A stretch of 64,000 bases of DNA from Chondrus crispus (Eukaryota > Rhodophyta > Florideophyceae > Gigartinales > Gigartinaceae), in the NCBI RefSeq assembly GCF_000350225.1, contig NW_005179029.1:62001-126000 (forward strand), read 5' to 3'. The first letter of the stretch is position 1; each line of letters starts with the position of its first letter. The notes under the pieces were generated by a model that was given only the letters and a program-made list of their open reading frames with translations, was not told where the DNA came from and made no database searches. The position numbers and the translations under genes are program-made. Below are positions 8,543-19,000 of the stretch, piece after piece.

Positions 8543-11239
8543 ATGTCCGGCCACGCCGTCTATACGGTCGATTCCGCTCTCCCTGTCGACTCTGCTCTTT
8601 GCTCGCTATCCTCCGTGTTCCGTCTCGCACCTCCCTACGCGCGCGCCGGTCATTCCTCCTCCCCTTCTGGGGACGACGAATTCGTCGTCACTCCGTCACC
8701 CCTGCCCCCTTTCCGGCGCGCGATCCTGCGTGTGCCCTCCGGGCTGGTTCTCGTCATCACCCTACTACCCCCGTCGTGGGAGTCCGCCCTCGTTCATCCG
8801 GCCTCAGCTCGGTCGGCTCCCTCTCCCGTCCTTCCTCACGGGCTCGTCAACTCTGTCGGTCGCGTACTCGGTTCGCGCGTCCCGTGTCTCCCTATGTCGT
8901 CCCTCATCCCTTCTCGGGGCGGTCCCTCGCTCCCTCTGCCCCCGCCTGGCAGTGGATCGAGCACGCCGGTTGTCTGCCCCCTGACCACTGAGGACCCCAC
9001 CTCCGCCGAGAAGGGAGGTGCATCCGGGCTACCTTCCGCCGGTGCCGATTCGTCGGCTCCCCCGCCATGGTGGCCTCCGCGTCCTTTCCGGAAGTCCCGG
9101 GGGGGTCGCGCCTCTACCGTGTCCGACGAGTTATGCCCCCCGCCTTCCATCATCCCGCTGCCAGATGCTCGTCCGGTGACTGGGGCCTCCGTGCCGCTTC
9201 GACCTGAGCGTGTTGACGACGCGGTCGGCCCATCCAGCGGAGAACTCATGACGGGGCCCCGCGGTGGCCCGTACGACCCCGGGGAGGGCTCGCATGGGGC
9301 CTTTGGCAGCTGCCGGCATCCCAGTGCGCCGCGCGCTGCCCCCCGCCTCGACGAGGGCGGAGAGAGGGAGGCGTCCAACACCTCCACGAGGTGGCTGGGG
9401 GTGCCCTTGGAGCGGTCAATCCCGCTACCGCTCGGTCGCTTGACATACGCGTGGCGACGCCATGCGCGGGCGAGCGTCACAGTGGGCGAGCTGCTGTCAA
9501 GGGAGTCCCTACGTCCTGACCTTCTACGAATTCGGTCCATATACGAAGGAGGGCTGACCGAAGAGGCCTCCTTGGCGCTGGGTCGCCTCCTCGCCGAGGG
9601 CCGTGGCGCTCCTTACCAACTACCCGACGAAATTCCTAGCGATAGGACTTTCGCTTTTTGCGTGGAAAAGGTCGAGTATGTCGACCAGATGTCGGCGTAC
9701 CTCTTCCACCGGGGCCCCCGTGGTCCCCCTCGCTTCATTCTCCCGGAGGTCACCGGGCTCTACGTCGGCCCCCGTCCGCGCACTTGCTGTAAGGCGCCAG
9801 CGGCCCTCCAGAAGTCCGCGTGTTCCCTCATGCGGATTCCCCACATTGCCCTGGCGCCCAACGATTGGGCAACTTACCGGCACCGCGGGGAAGTGGACGG
9901 GCGCGTGTTCCCGTCCGCCTCGTTCTCCCCGGGCTTGTCGAGAAGCGATTTCCCCGAGCTTCCGCCGGTCGTAGGGGAGTCGCTCCCCTCGTTGGGAGTT
10001 CACCCGTTACTCCCCTACGTCTTGAAGCACTTCGGCTTCGCCTGCGGTGACCCGAAGCACCCGGTTTTCGATTACCTCGCGTACAACGTAGAGCGAGAAT
10101 GGGCGTGGTGTCTCGGTAACGCCTTCATGAATGAGGTCTCTCTCCACGGGCGTGCTTTCGTGCAACCCGTGGGGGTACTCTCCTTCCTTGGGCGAGTGGC
10201 GCTATCCCTTCCGGACGTTGCCATGCATCCTCTCGAGCGTGGCTCACCGTGTGTGGCCTGGTCGTATTCCTCTGTACTAGACCTGATGCACCGCGCCGGT
10301 GCGGTGCCCGAACGTAATCGTCGTCCTTGGACGGACTACACGACAGGGACTCGGAGCCTCTTTCTCGCGTATGACCATCGGAGCGACTCCTTCGTGGCCC
10401 GTCCAAGCGTCCCCACCTCAGGCCCGTCCCGAGGTAAGGGAGGCGTCGGGTCTACGGTGCGCGAGGCGCGTCGGAAGCGGTATCGTGACCTGGACGGCGA
10501 GCTTCCCGCAATCGCGCTGGCCAGGGTGAGCGTGCCGTCGGTGCTTCCCAAGGCGGGTCACGATACTGCGTCGGGGTCCCCGTTGCCCCCTCTGCCTTCT
10601 CTTGGCTCCGTCGGTTGCCTCGGTGCCCAACGGAACACCGCGTTGACCCTTGACCTAGCTCGCGACGAGCTCACCGCAATCCCCAGGTTGGCTCGCGCCC
10701 TGGGGAGTCTGGTCGATAGGGCTTGGACTGTAGAGGGACTACTCCGTACCCTCACGAGCTGGTATGTCGAACGTAGCAGCGAAGCGCGCCGTCTCGGGGC
10801 GGAACGACAGGCGTTTGCCGCAGAGCGTGACTCCCTCGCGGAGCAGCTCCGCGGCTCTCAGGATGAGCTGAAGGTTCTACGAGAGTCGTCCTACCTACAG
10901 GCGAGTGGTCTCCGGCGCGCGGCGTCCGATCGCGATAGATACCGCGGCGAGCGGGACGCCCTCAGGGCCGAACGCGTCGCCCCGTCGGCCGTGAGCCTTC
11001 CTGGCCCTGTGCCACGCCAGGGTCTTCGAGACCCTTACCAGAGTCGCGAGCTCGGCTCTTCGATGGCCGACGAACCCGCGACTTCGGTCAACCCAGCTCG
11101 CGGATGGACAACGCATGGCGTAGTCGCCCTTCCACCGCTTCACGAGACGGAGGCGGACGAGCCTTCGCACCCCAGCTATTGTCCTCCGACGGGGCGTGCT
11201 TCCGGTTCGTCGGCGCCCTCAAACGGTACGATCCGTTGA
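8543..11239 (+). CDS. Antisense ORF of family A (unrecognised protein)
   Basis: This 898-residue frame lies on the strand opposite to gag-pol, between pol and the 3' LTR, starting at ATG 8543, 58 bases inside the LTR. The N-terminal 280 residues are Ser/Pro/Gly-rich and probably disordered. Residues about 285-625 form a core conserved with the A2 protein, including SLGVHPLLPYVLKHFG, VEREWAW and GNAFMNEVS. Residues about 740-815 are an Arg/Glu-rich coiled coil. The tail keeps VALPPL and HPSYCPP, also present in A2. No transmembrane segment or signal peptide is visible, so an envelope role is unlikely. Protein-level conservation between two copies shows the frame is real. I do not recognise a function; a structural or regulatory role for the element is only a guess. 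Confidence 0.75.
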   Translation: MSGHAVYTVDSALPVDSALCSLSSVFRLAPPYARAGHSSSPSGDDEFVVTPSPLPPFRRAILRVPSGLVLVITLLPPSWESALVHPASARSAPSPVLPHGLVNSVGRVLGSRVPCLPMSSLIPSRGGPSLPLPPPGSGSSTPVVCPLTTEDPTSAEKGGASGLPSAGADSSAPPPWWPPRPFRKSRGGRASTVSDELCPPPSIIPLPDARPVTGASVPLRPERVDDAVGPSSGELMTGPRGGPYDPGEGSHGAFGSCRHPSAPRAAPRLDEGGEREASNTSTRWLGVPLERSIPLPLGRLTYAWRRHARASVTVGELLSRESLRPDLLRIRSIYEGGLTEEASLALGRLLAEGRGAPYQLPDEIPSDRTFAFCVEKVEYVDQMSAYLFHRGPRGPPRFILPEVTGLYVGPRPRTCCKAPAALQKSACSLMRIPHIALAPNDWATYRHRGEVDGRVFPSASFSPGLSRSDFPELPPVVGESLPSLGVHPLLPYVLKHFGFACGDPKHPVFDYLAYNVEREWAWCLGNAFMNEVSLHGRAFVQPVGVLSFLGRVALSLPDVAMHPLERGSPCVAWSYSSVLDLMHRAGAVPERNRRPWTDYTTGTRSLFLAYDHRSDSFVARPSVPTSGPSRGKGGVGSTVREARRKRYRDLDGELPAIALARVSVPSVLPKAGHDTASGSPLPPLPSLGSVGCLGAQRNTALTLDLARDELTAIPRLARALGSLVDRAWTVEGLLRTLTSWYVERSSEARRLGAERQAFAAERDSLAEQLRGSQDELKVLRESSYLQASGLRRAASDRDRYRGERDALRAERVAPSAVSLPGPVPRQGLRDPYQSRELGSSMADEPATSVNPARGWTTHGVVALPPLHETEADEPSHPSYCPPTGRASGSSAPSNGTIR

Positions 11240-13744
11240 ACGCTCGGGTCTACCGACGATTACGCGGCACCCTTTGACAGCTCCCTCTGGTAAAAGCCCC
11301 TAAGGCATTTTCTTGTCCTTTGCTCCTCGACGTGCGTTATCGATTTCTCCCCTCGGCTCACACCGCGGCTTCGCCTGTAGCACGACCCTCCCCGATGGGC
11401 TGTGCTCGACGCGGTCCCTTCGTCCGTATACGCTAGCGACGTACGCACGGGAGTCGCTGAGGGGGCAACCGGTCGCCCTGCTCTCTCGTGGATTAGGTGA
11501 GCCGCGGCGTACGGTGGTTAGAGCCCCGTCTCAGGCACTTCCCCTCCTCGGCTTCTACGCGTCACCCTCGTACGACGGGAGGGCGCTGCGTGATGTGCCC
11601 TGTCTCGTGAGGCGTCTGTGGCCGCGTGCGCGGCGGCAACGTCGACGGTCGGGCGTACTGCGCCGTTTCGCGTGGCCTCCCTTTCTCTGCCCGCCTCTCT
11701 CTCCGTCCTCCGCCTGCCGGCGATCTCTTCGTTCGGTCCAAAGGGGACGGCGTGTCCGAAGGAGGGGCGCGGAGACCGAGAGCCGCAGGGAGCTCGGACG
11801 TGAGGGTGGTCAAGCCCGAGCGGAATTAACGAGCTCCCATTGGTCGGTCTGCTCTTACGCGGTTGAGGAGCGCACATGGGCGATTTCTGAGGTACCCAAT
11901 TTAACGATGTCCCATTGGCCGGACGATCCCCGACTCCTTCTGCCCAACGTGATGTGTGTGCGGAGCGCAGTTACTTCTCCTCCCCGCCCCCCTTTGCGCG
12001 CAGTCGGTGCCTTTCCCGAGTGGGAGGCGAGTAGAGGGGGGGTGCTACGCCGTGCAGCTGGGCAGCGAAGCGTAGCCGCGTGGCCGAAGCTAGTGATGGG
12101 TTGCCGAAGGAGAGTGTAAGGCGGGAACACTCAGAATGATGCACGAGAAGAGGCGTCGTCCCCGTCGACCACCACACGCTTCCCCACGATGGCCTCCTGA
12201 CGCAAGCCCACCGTCAGGTTCTCGACGTCCTTGCTTTTCAGCAGCACATACATCTACCCTGCATCTGAGCATGCCAACCGCGTTGACGTTCGCGACCCGC
12301 GCTCCGGTTCTCAAATTCACGGCTAGCGGCAAGGCGAGGGCCTGACGTTTCTGCTCGTCGCAGTGGCGTCGCTAGCCAACTGACTCGCGGGGTACGGTCG
12401 CGCAGGTTATTCTTCTCGCCGTCGCTGTGCGCTGGCGCAGCGCGCCGTTTTCTTGCGTTTCTTCCCTCTTCTGCGGGGCGGCGTCTTCTTGCTGCGCCGA
12501 GGCCAGGGTAAGCGTCTTAGTCTGCTCCTCTCTGAGCGTCGTAGTTGGGGTTGCGGGTTCGCCGGGTGTTCGTCGTCGGTACCCGTCCCTCCTTTCGGCC
12601 ATAGGCCGCCTGTTCGCAACCGCGGTTCGCGATCCGCACAGAGAGAGAGGTTAGTGACGTAGGGTCCAATGGGGGAGGCGTCTTCCAGCGCCGTTCGCCG
12701 TTGGTGGCAGAGGTTCGAGTGCGCGGAAGCCCTCCCCCCAGCGCTCGTCTTCTCCTCAACGGTAGTCCTCCGCTCCCCCGTTGGTCGAGGGAGCACGGCT
12801 TGGGTTCGAAGCTCGACCTGTGCTCGGTCGGCAGTGCGCGCTAGGAAGGTTAGAGGAAAGAAAACCAGTCTGGCGGCTCGCCGCACGTCAGTATTTCGAG
12901 GCACCCGCTCGATGCGAGCGTGGGATTCAACCTCGCGCGTGCTTCCCTTCCCGGTCCGGGGGCGGACGTGTGTACCTTCCGGTGGTACCTGTTGTACCCT
13001 AGCTCAGCGCCGTCCGCCTTCTCCTTGCTTTTCGTATGGCGTACAGTGCCCCAGGACGCGGCGCACGTGCCGGTGTAATTTATCCCCCCCTCAATTTTTC
13101 CGCTATTTTCGGGGTACGGTGGCGGCAGTGATTTGGTGATGACGCGATCGGTGTTGGTGCATGGCGCGCATCTGGCGCCGCTCACGTGTAACGTTCTCAT
13201 CTCCCCGTATCATTACGGGGCATGTCTCGGTGGCGGTTTTGAAATGTCTCTCGTCCGTGCGCACATATTGGTGCCCCTCCGACTGAGTTGCTCTCGCTTC
13301 CTCGCTCTTATTGAACGGCCCTAGCGCGCGTTCTCCTCACGCCGCTCCCCTCGCCTGCGCGTCTGCCTGCGCGTGTCGTGCGTCTTCTCGCGCACGACCC
13401 ACACCGGGAGGGTCATGATCCGGTCTTCTGCCGGGCTGTATAACCCGGATGCTAATTGATGGCTCGCCGTGAGCCTCCACCTTCTCGGATATTCCGAGAC
13501 GCAAGCGACGGGCATTCTGGTCCCTAGCTCCGCCCACCGAGGGGCTCTCGTGATTTCAGGCAGTTCGTACTGTCCTGTTCTTATGTCTCGCGTCCTTGAC
13601 GTCCGAGAAGTCAATACGACTTGACTTGAACACGTCCCCGGCTGTGACCCTCCGATAGGGTCCACCGTCCTCCTTCGGTTCCCCTTTTAGTCTGTTCGTG
13701 CAGGCTGGGGTTAATCCGCGAAGGAGCGGTTGAGGGCCCCCCCC
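11240..13744. other. A1 spacer between convergent antisense ORF and pol
   Basis: About 2.5 kb of GC-rich sequence without a supported gene. Open frames such as 11313-12119 look like chance frames in GC-rich DNA and have no counterpart in the A2 spacer. A perfect hairpin CCCCGTA-TCAT-TACGGGG sits at 13203-13220. A G8 polypurine tract in pol sense ends the spacer at 13737-13749. Confidence 0.5.
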
Positions 13745-13769
13745 TTAAGCGTGAACGTCCGCGTTCACG
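13734..13769 (-). promoter_or_regulatory. A1 internal polypurine tract and hairpin
   Basis: Immediately after the pol stop (minus strand) lies a G-run tract, and just before it 13750-13769 forms a perfect stem C-GTGAACG/CGTTCAC-G with loop TCCG. The stem encodes the last Pol residues VNADVH. The same tract plus hairpin recurs beside the LTR at 8485-8521. Confidence 0.6.
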
Positions 13770-15784
13770 GTTTGGGTGAGATCTCTGCCGGTTCGTCTCC
13801 GGAGGCGTTGGGCGTAACGAGACACCAACTCCTCCGGGACGTGAGTCCGCGCAGTCCAAGTGGGCGCGTCGTAATCCGCCCACTTGATGAGGAACTCCGT
13901 AGTTCCGTCTTCCATGACTCGATGTCTCAGTAGCCGTTCGACGGCATACTGCGTTCCCGCGGTGACCTTATCGGCGAGGTCCCGCGGGGTCGTCGTACTT
14001 GCTCGTGACGCGTCTATCGGAGACGGCGCGTACACGCAGCGGTCGGCGGAGACTCGCTCGGTGACCCCATCACGATCGATCGTGATGGTTCGGCGGTCAT
14101 TGGCGAGCACGCGGTAGGGTCCGACAGCGGGCGAAGCGAGCTTTTTTGATGTCTTAGCCCCATCGGTGGGGTTGAGATATACGTATTCTCCGGGACGGAG
14201 CCGGGAATTAATACGTCGTATGCGCTTATCGAAGTCGCGCTTGTAGCGAGCCTGCGTCCGACGCAGGCTCCCGTAGGCCTTCTGGATAGTCGAATCCAAG
14301 GTCTTGAGGAACTCGGCACGTTGGTTCCCCTTATCGGAAGGGGGCGCGTCGCCGTCCGCCCGTCGGAGAGAGAACTCCGGCGGTGGCCTGCTGAGCACGA
14401 GCTCAAACGGCGTGGTGCGTGTGGTGCGATGTACGTGGGAGTTGTACGCATACGTAAGCGGCCCCACGTACACATCCCAGTCGTCCTGGTGTTCACCCAC
14501 GTAGTTCCGCAGCATCGAGGCGATTGTTCGGTTATATCGCTCGACTTGCCCGTTCGTCTGGGGATGGTACGCCGAAGTGTACAAATTCGTTATCCCCAGA
14601 ACGCGGCACGTGCTGTGGAAGAACTTGGCATTAAACTGAGGGCCGTTGTCCGAAAGCAACGTGCGAGGGACGCCATACTTGAACACCCACGAGTCGCAGA
14701 ACGCAACTGCGACCGTGTGCGCTGTTATCGTGCGGAGCGCAACGACTTGCGTTAGCTTACTGAAGCGGTCCGTAATCACGAGCAGGAACCGTTTTCCTGT
14801 CTTCGTCTTGGGGAGCGGCCCCAAGATGTCGATCGCGAGGCTCTCGAGGGGCCTCGTAGCTGGAAACAATCTCAATCGGTTGAGATGTTTCCTCAGCTTT
14901 ACCCGGTTCATCGCGCAGGTTCGACACCCTCGCACCGTGGCTGCGACGTCTGCAGCCAGGTGGGGCCAGTAGTACTCGCGTCGAAGTGCGTAGTACATAC
15001 GGTTCTGGCCCGGGTGCCCCGCGATGGCCGGGTTGTGGCACAGGCGAAGGAGCCTGGCGCGGAGCGTCCGAGGTACTACGACCTGAACGATATCAGGATC
15101 GAAGGGGTGTCTCCGCTTGAGCACCCCTTGGTGGTCCTCGAAGAACGCGGAGTCCCGGGACTCTGACTGTCGTGCCAAAACGGTTTGGCAGAAGTCATCC
15201 ACGCGTTGCTCCTCGGCTATCTCCTCTATCGAAAGAGGGGCCGGAAGGTCGTCCTGCGGTGGGGCGACCGGGGAGTCGAGCGCGCCAGCCTCGGGGTCAT
15301 CGGCGCGCTGGATGTCGGCGGCGTCGAACTCGTCGTTCTCCTCCCAAAACGAATTGGGTCCTTGGAGAGCGGGGGCTTCGTCGTCACCTCGCGGTTCGTC
15401 GTGCGTCCGTGCGCGCGACCTTGTTCGGGCTTCGGCTTGATTCCGTGTCGTTACGAAGACATGGACGGCCTGATGATCACAGCTCGCGGTACAAGCGTGG
15501 TCCGCGAGCTCGTTCGATACGTCTCGAACTGTCGTGCCCCCGTCGAAAGTGGGGATGTCGTCATCCACCTCGACGGTGGAGCGAAGGTCATCGGCGACAC
15601 GAGGCGACACGAGGCGTGACAGGGCATCGGGCACCTGATGCACGCGTCCGGGGCGGTACTGAATGGTGAAATCGTATTCAGCCAGACGTAGCCGCCACCG
15701 GGTGAGTCTTCCGGAACTCTCGGTGAGGGACATGAGCCATCGGAGGGCGTCATGGTCCGTCCGTGCGGTGAACTTCGTGCCTTC
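13745..15784 (-). pseudogene. pol: A1 Gypsy Pol, C-terminal part (RNase H-IN-chromodomain)
   Basis: The frame begins inside RNase H (FTARTDHDALRW) because the B1 LTR replaces everything upstream; codons beyond 15784 belong to that LTR. It continues with the HHCC integrase zinc region (AGHPGQNRMYYALRREYYWPH then CRTC), the integrase core (LAIDILGP, LLSDNGPQF, GQVERYNR giving D, D, E) and a C-terminal chromodomain (YAVERLLRHR...FLIKWADYD...TW). No lesion is visible in what remains. It is almost residue-for-residue identical to A2 Pol over the integrase. The chromodomain would target integration to marked chromatin. Confidence 0.9.
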
Positions 15785-16376
15785 TGTGGTGTAACTACCT
15801 TCGTCCCGACCACTCGGAACGAGGGGGGTTAGAGGTAAGGGAGCGCGCGACGCTGGGTAACCCACGCGAGCGCGAACCGTACGGAAGGACTCGAAAAGAG
15901 GGAAGGCTCACGTGGCCGGTGACGCGCAGCCGGTCGGTGGTGTCAGATCCGGACGGCCGGTCACGGGTTAGAAGCCTGAGACTTAGAGGTAAAACCGGAC
16001 GGAGTTAGCAAAAAGCCGTAAAGGGAAGGGAGGCGAGTCTGCCCCCGTTTACTGGAACGGGGCAGGTGCCCCTGGTCTTAACCCCTCAGTGGGACGCCAG
16101 GACACCTGTCCCGCTACAGTAGCTGTTACATACTGTATACCAGCTACTGTACTAAATTGGCTAATTTGTGCCATTAACCACTAATTGCTAATTACTTACC
16201 GGATGGTCGCACACGTGTGCCCGTGGCCACGGCCGGCGCCAACGGTTGTGTCACGTGTACGCCGTGGAGGTACTACTGTGCTCGCAGCGGGCGCGTGCAC
16301 GATTACTACAGTAGTAACCGCCCGTCTCGGGGGTTCTCATCTCCCACCGGGGGTCGCGGTGTGGAGTTGTACCACA
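15785..16376 (-). repeat. B1 left LTR (3' LTR in pol sense)
   Basis: TGTGGTGTAACTACC at 15785 and GGAGTTGTACCACA at 16376 are inverted ends. A purine tract (AAGGAAGGGGGTC on the minus strand, about 16377-16390) abuts the right edge. Bases 15785-16200 nearly match 26795-27211; 16201-16376 has no counterpart in the other LTR. Stems with CTACAGTAGC/GCTACTGTA lie near 16115-16155, and ACACGTGT boxes near 16210-16260. Confidence 0.88.
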
Positions 16377-16666
16377 GACCCCCTTCCTTACTTCGCGACA
16401 CGTCCTCGTCGCGGCCGGGGGTTGACATGACCGGCTGGCAGGGTGTCCCATCCGTACGGAGAAGTCCGCGCCGACCACGGGGGCGCGGGCGGGCTGCGGC
16501 CAACTCCATGGGGGAGCCCATGGAGTTTTTGGTATTTAACCGCGTCGGATCCCCTGGCGCGGCAATGGGTCCCCTCACGCTTTCTTTTTCTCCCACCTCA
16601 CTTCACACCACGCACCCCATTACCTCCACTTCCAAATCTCGCCCCCTCCTACCGTCCTCTCCCCGC

Positions 16667-19000
16667 ATGGATAACCGATCATCCGAGCGGGGTCGCCCCC
16701 CTCGGGCTCAGCCCCCTGCGGCGCCAGCCGCGCCGGTACCGACCTTTCACCCGGCGCTGGCGGCGGGTCCCGGGGGTCGAAACGCGACGAGCATCGCGGC
16801 TCCGCGGGTGCGGGCTTCGGGCGCGGGGGTCCTTCCCTCGCGCGGCCCTACCGCCGTCCAAGGTCCCCTGCCGCGCCCTCTGCGCTCCGCCCCGGCTCCC
16901 CACGTCGGCGAGACGACCGTACTGAGACGGTCCCCCGACTGGGCTGTAGCCGCGGGGCAGGCGACGGCCGGCGCGGATAAACACCCGGTACCGCCGGATC
17001 CGTACGCGGCCACGCCCCCGGCGACCGAGGCTCCGCCGTCCAGCTGGCTCCGGACGGGTGTACGTGCCGTGCGGGGTTTGCTACCCGGGGCCGAGTTAGA
17101 CCACCGGATTCCCCGAGGCGGTCGCAACCCCTCACAGGCGCAGCCGCCGATGTCCGCCGAGGCGTACATCGCGACGGCCTTCCCCGATGCCGCTCGGTTT
17201 GGGGCCATCCCCAGGCGACGGGGCATCCGTACGCCCTCCCCTCGCGGTCGAATCCGCCAAGACAACCGCGCGGCCGCTTGGAGGACCCGCTGGGTCCACT
17301 TGCCCCACCGCGTGATGGCGGACTCCCGCTCGGATCTCCTGTACATCCGCTGTGCGGGGGAGGACCGGTACCATTCGCGGTTGTTCGACCTCTTCGAGAG
17401 GTTCGGCGGGGACGTGGATCCTAAGCCCCACGTGCAGTTGGTGGCATTCCCCCGCCCGTTCGACCGGTGGTACAGCGTGGCTAACCGTGTGCGGTGGGGC
17501 GAGAATTCCGCCAAGGAGAGCCGGCTGCGGTGCCGCCGCGCCGATGCCTACTTCCACATGTGGCATACGACGGAATTCTTCGCCGTGCCCACAGGGGCCA
17601 GGGGGCAGCTATACCCAGCCCTACCGAGCGGTTGGAGCAATCTGGAAGCTCCGCAGTACCTCTGCGTACCCACGCCCAGCGTGCTGGCTTATGCCGCAGC
17701 GCGGTGGATGCCGGACGGTTCCTTCGGGCGAGAAGCGACGCCCGGGATGCGTCGACTGATCGACGCCATCCTGCTCTCGGAGTGGGCCGTCCTGGCGTTG
17801 CTGTGTTTCCTACACGCCGCACGGGACGGCCTCCCGTTCTTCACCAAGTGCCCGGACCCTCGCCTAGCGAGCCGGACCGGGAACGAGCCCGGCGAGCGAG
17901 GCTCTCTCTTCCGTTTGTCGGCGGGGCTTCTGCAGCTCATCCGATCGGTCGGGGTGGCCGCCATCCTCGAGGGGACGTCGTTCGACCCGGTTGGCGCGGA
18001 GGCCATCCTCGATTTTTCCGAACGGTTGGACTGGTCCCTCCCGGAGCGCCGCGACTTTGTGTGGTACAGTTGGGCCCGCGGCTGTTCCCTGCGGATGCCG
18101 CATTGGGATGGCACGTCGGCGGAGGCCGACCACTGGTACGACCCCCTGCCCGACCACGGGTCGCCGTCGTACGGGGCGGTCATCGCCTCCGGTGACGGGT
18201 GGGGCGCCGCGGTTGCTTCCGCCGGGACCCCCGCCGGACCGTCCGTCGGGTCTCTGCCCGCGTCAACCGAGTCGGTCCTACTGATGCCGGGGGAACCGGC
18301 CCTTGGAGAGGGCCTTCCAGTCGGTCCCTCGACGCCTCCCACGATGGGAGACGCGATCACTGCGGGTTCTCCGCCTGTGATCGCGGCAGCGCCGGCCACG
18401 GACACACCGGTCATGGAAGTGCCGGTAACGGAAGTGCCGGTAACGGACCCCGCCCCGGTGGGGGCCGCTCGCAAGGCTCCTTCTGTCGAGCCTGCGGGGG
18501 GCAACCTCCCTGCGGTGGCTACCGGATCGGTGCCGGGCCCTGCCGGTTTCCCCGTCAGCGAAATGACCGCGACGGGGACACAGACCCCCTCGATGGCGGC
18601 CGGTGGGGCTCCGAGTGAGGCGCCAGCAGACGAAGCCCCCGTCTTGGTTCCGGACGCGCAGGCCGCCCTGCGCGCTCTGCAGACGGAGTGTGGCTACGCG
18701 GGGGTCCCTGCACCGACCACCCTTGCGGCGGCTTTGGAGTCTGCGCGCACCTGGCTAGTCGAGGCGACCCAGCTCAGGGCGCGGGTGGCCGGCTTGCAGT
18801 TCGCCATGCGCCAGCGCGACACTGGCGAGGATCTCCTGCGCAGTGAGACGATGGCGCGGATCCGTTCGGCACAGGACCACCTCGCCGTCTTGAGCGAGCA
18901 AGTGTCCGCGAAGAGACCGTACGGTACCGTCGACACTGATCCCGCCAGCGCGGCGGCGCGGGGGGCGGAGCCCTCTGCCAAACGCCAGCGTCGCGAGTGA
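16667..19000 (+). CDS. Antisense ORF of family B (unrecognised protein), B1
   Basis: A 777-residue protein if started at ATG 16667 (MDNRSSERGR); the frame is open further upstream into the LTR, but that part reads as LTR sequence. It lies opposite to gag-pol beside the 3' LTR. Residues 1-160 are Pro/Ala-rich. Residues about 160-480 form a core shared with B2, with landmarks VAFPRPFD-WYSVANR, AYFHMWHTTEFF, YLCVPTPSV, LLSEWAVLALLCFLHAARDGLPFFTKC and LIRSVGVA. A Pro/Val/Thr-rich linker with short repeats of the type EVPVT follows. A coiled coil spans about 690-750, and the basic end is AKRQRRE. No known catalytic motif is visible. Conservation with B2 supports it as a real gene of unknown function. 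Confidence 0.75.
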   Translation: MDNRSSERGRPPRAQPPAAPAAPVPTFHPALAAGPGGRNATSIAAPRVRASGAGVLPSRGPTAVQGPLPRPLRSAPAPHVGETTVLRRSPDWAVAAGQATAGADKHPVPPDPYAATPPATEAPPSSWLRTGVRAVRGLLPGAELDHRIPRGGRNPSQAQPPMSAEAYIATAFPDAARFGAIPRRRGIRTPSPRGRIRQDNRAAAWRTRWVHLPHRVMADSRSDLLYIRCAGEDRYHSRLFDLFERFGGDVDPKPHVQLVAFPRPFDRWYSVANRVRWGENSAKESRLRCRRADAYFHMWHTTEFFAVPTGARGQLYPALPSGWSNLEAPQYLCVPTPSVLAYAAARWMPDGSFGREATPGMRRLIDAILLSEWAVLALLCFLHAARDGLPFFTKCPDPRLASRTGNEPGERGSLFRLSAGLLQLIRSVGVAAILEGTSFDPVGAEAILDFSERLDWSLPERRDFVWYSWARGCSLRMPHWDGTSAEADHWYDPLPDHGSPSYGAVIASGDGWGAAVASAGTPAGPSVGSLPASTESVLLMPGEPALGEGLPVGPSTPPTMGDAITAGSPPVIAAAPATDTPVMEVPVTEVPVTDPAPVGAARKAPSVEPAGGNLPAVATGSVPGPAGFPVSEMTATGTQTPSMAAGGAPSEAPADEAPVLVPDAQAALRALQTECGYAGVPAPTTLAAALESARTWLVEATQLRARVAGLQFAMRQRDTGEDLLRSETMARIRSAQDHLAVLSEQVSAKRPYGTVDTDPASAAARGAEPSAKRQRRE

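Larger units (their letters stand above)
7815..15784 (-). mobile_element. Ty3/Gypsy chromovirus family A, copy A1 (3' part)
   Basis: Gag-pol sense is the minus strand. What remains is the 3' LTR (7815-8484), a polypurine tract, an antisense gene, a 2.5 kb spacer, and pol from RNase H to the chromodomain. The 5' part (gag, protease, RT, 5' LTR) is missing because the family B LTR begins at 15785, inside the RNase H codons EGTKFT. Copy A2 at 37589-50962 shows the full layout. Confidence 0.85.

Noticed and set aside
8543..11239. Antisense ORF as an envelope gene
   Set aside because: Wrong strand for an env gene, no signal peptide, no transmembrane segment and no glycosylation-rich ectodomain visible.
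11313..12119. 268-residue plus-strand frame in the A1 spacer
   Set aside because: Arg/Ser-rich translation typical of chance frames in GC-rich DNA; no counterpart in A2.
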